Both the position numbers and the translations under genes were made by a program. Positions 63,404 through 64,000 of a stretch of 64,000 nucleotides of DNA are shown one piece after another (position 1 is the stretch's first letter; every line of letters starts with the position of its first letter). The stretch is from Symbiodinium kawagutii (lineage: Eukaryota; Sar; Dinophyceae; Suessiales; Symbiodiniaceae). Below the pieces are notes generated by a model that searched no databases, was not told where the DNA came from, and was given only the letters and a program-made list of their open reading frames with translations. Location: NCBI GenBank assembly GCA_009767595.1, contig VSDK01013356.1, positions 27,574-91,573 of the forward strand, read 5' to 3'.

Positions 63404-64000
63404 GTGGATGATGGTCAATGATGGTTAATGATGTTATTGATGGTTGGTGATGGTTAGTGATGGTTGGTGATGGTTAGTGATGGTTAATGATGGTTAGTGA
63501 TGGTTAAATCTGGTTGAGTGAATGTATCAGTAGAGTGGTTAGTGGTGGTTAATGAAGATTAGTGACTAATGAGATTGGATCATGATCTGAGTCACTCCGG
63601 CATTGACCTCCAATACATGTGACCTTATTAAGTGGACTTGCCACAATGACTTACCATCTGGTGAAGTAACCCAGAAGCTAAGAATCATCATTGTATGTAG
63701 GTACAGCCATTGTAGAATGTGGATTTTCAACTTCCAGGTTGGTCTACCACAATGTAAGTCAATGCTCTCAAGGGCATGACGTCAGACATCCCATGAATAG
63801 CGAACGGATCATTTTTGTCCCGAACGCATCAGGTGATGTTACTATCCCACACTACGAACGAACACAACAACCACACCAATGGGCAAACCAATCGATTTGG
63901 CTTTCCGGTTTTTTAGTGGGAATCTCACCTACATGCAACTACAGATCAAGTGGAAAACTATCCAACATACAGTGGCACTGGAGAAAGGTATGAGGGGTGA
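63404..64000 (+). other. Intron to the window edge
   Basis: 63410-63560 is a gatggttagt tract (10-11 bp unit). The ORF at 63691-63993 has no splice-motif or domain support. Confidence 0.5.

Overview
The window looks like nuclear DNA of a dinoflagellate, most likely of the Symbiodiniaceae type. The evidence is many very short exons (about 24 to 430 nt) spread over introns of 0.1 to 3 kb, 5' splice sites that are GC or GA nearly as often as GT, 3' splice sites that are nearly always AG|G, introns packed with simple repeats, and moderate GC content. Two runs of N (2725-2792 and 26464-26492) are assembly gaps. I see no rRNA, tRNA, CRISPR array or prokaryotic gene, and no convincing gene on the minus strand.

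Everything codable that I can defend lies on the plus strand, and the exons mostly join in phase. I therefore read the window as the middle of one giant gene, with both ends outside. Domain order: helical and coiled-coil exons (2.6-17.9 kb); linker exons including an IPMDA-repeat exon (21.4-23.4 kb); a first PH domain (24.95-26.07 kb); a second PH domain with a Lys-rich tail (26.97-27.76 kb); a long coiled coil in many small exons (28.6-34.6 kb); a complete kinesin motor domain (35.2-42.2 kb). The motor enters through the kinesin-14 style [11 protein letters not shown] junction and has P-loop GQTGSGKT, switch [11 protein letters not shown], switch II DLAGSE, the [17 protein letters not shown] helix and YRNSKLT. 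After the motor come a short coil (43.3 kb), an EF-hand-like region (45.4-51.6 kb), Ser-Pro-Arg repeat exons (52.4-54.2 kb), short helical exons (58.0-61.4 kb) and a Ser/Pro/Ala-rich tail (62.3-63.4 kb) still open at the right edge.

How the parts may work together (inference): the motor moves on microtubules, the PH domains could dock it to phosphoinositide membrane or to a protein partner, the coiled coils dimerise it, and the EF-hand-like part could add calcium control, as calmodulin or KIC does for plant KCBP. The overall architecture is not one I recognise.

The introns hold a decayed 94-bp satellite, GATA, AATCT, TCCTA, ATG, GTT, GGTT and other microsatellites, many 9-12 bp minisatellites, widespread degenerate CAACCATTAT tracts, a small terminal-inverted-repeat element in three copies, and an inverted-repeat element framed by a direct repeat that includes a splice donor. 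Exon ends were placed by eye from frame, phase and splice motif, so individual edges may be off by a few bases.
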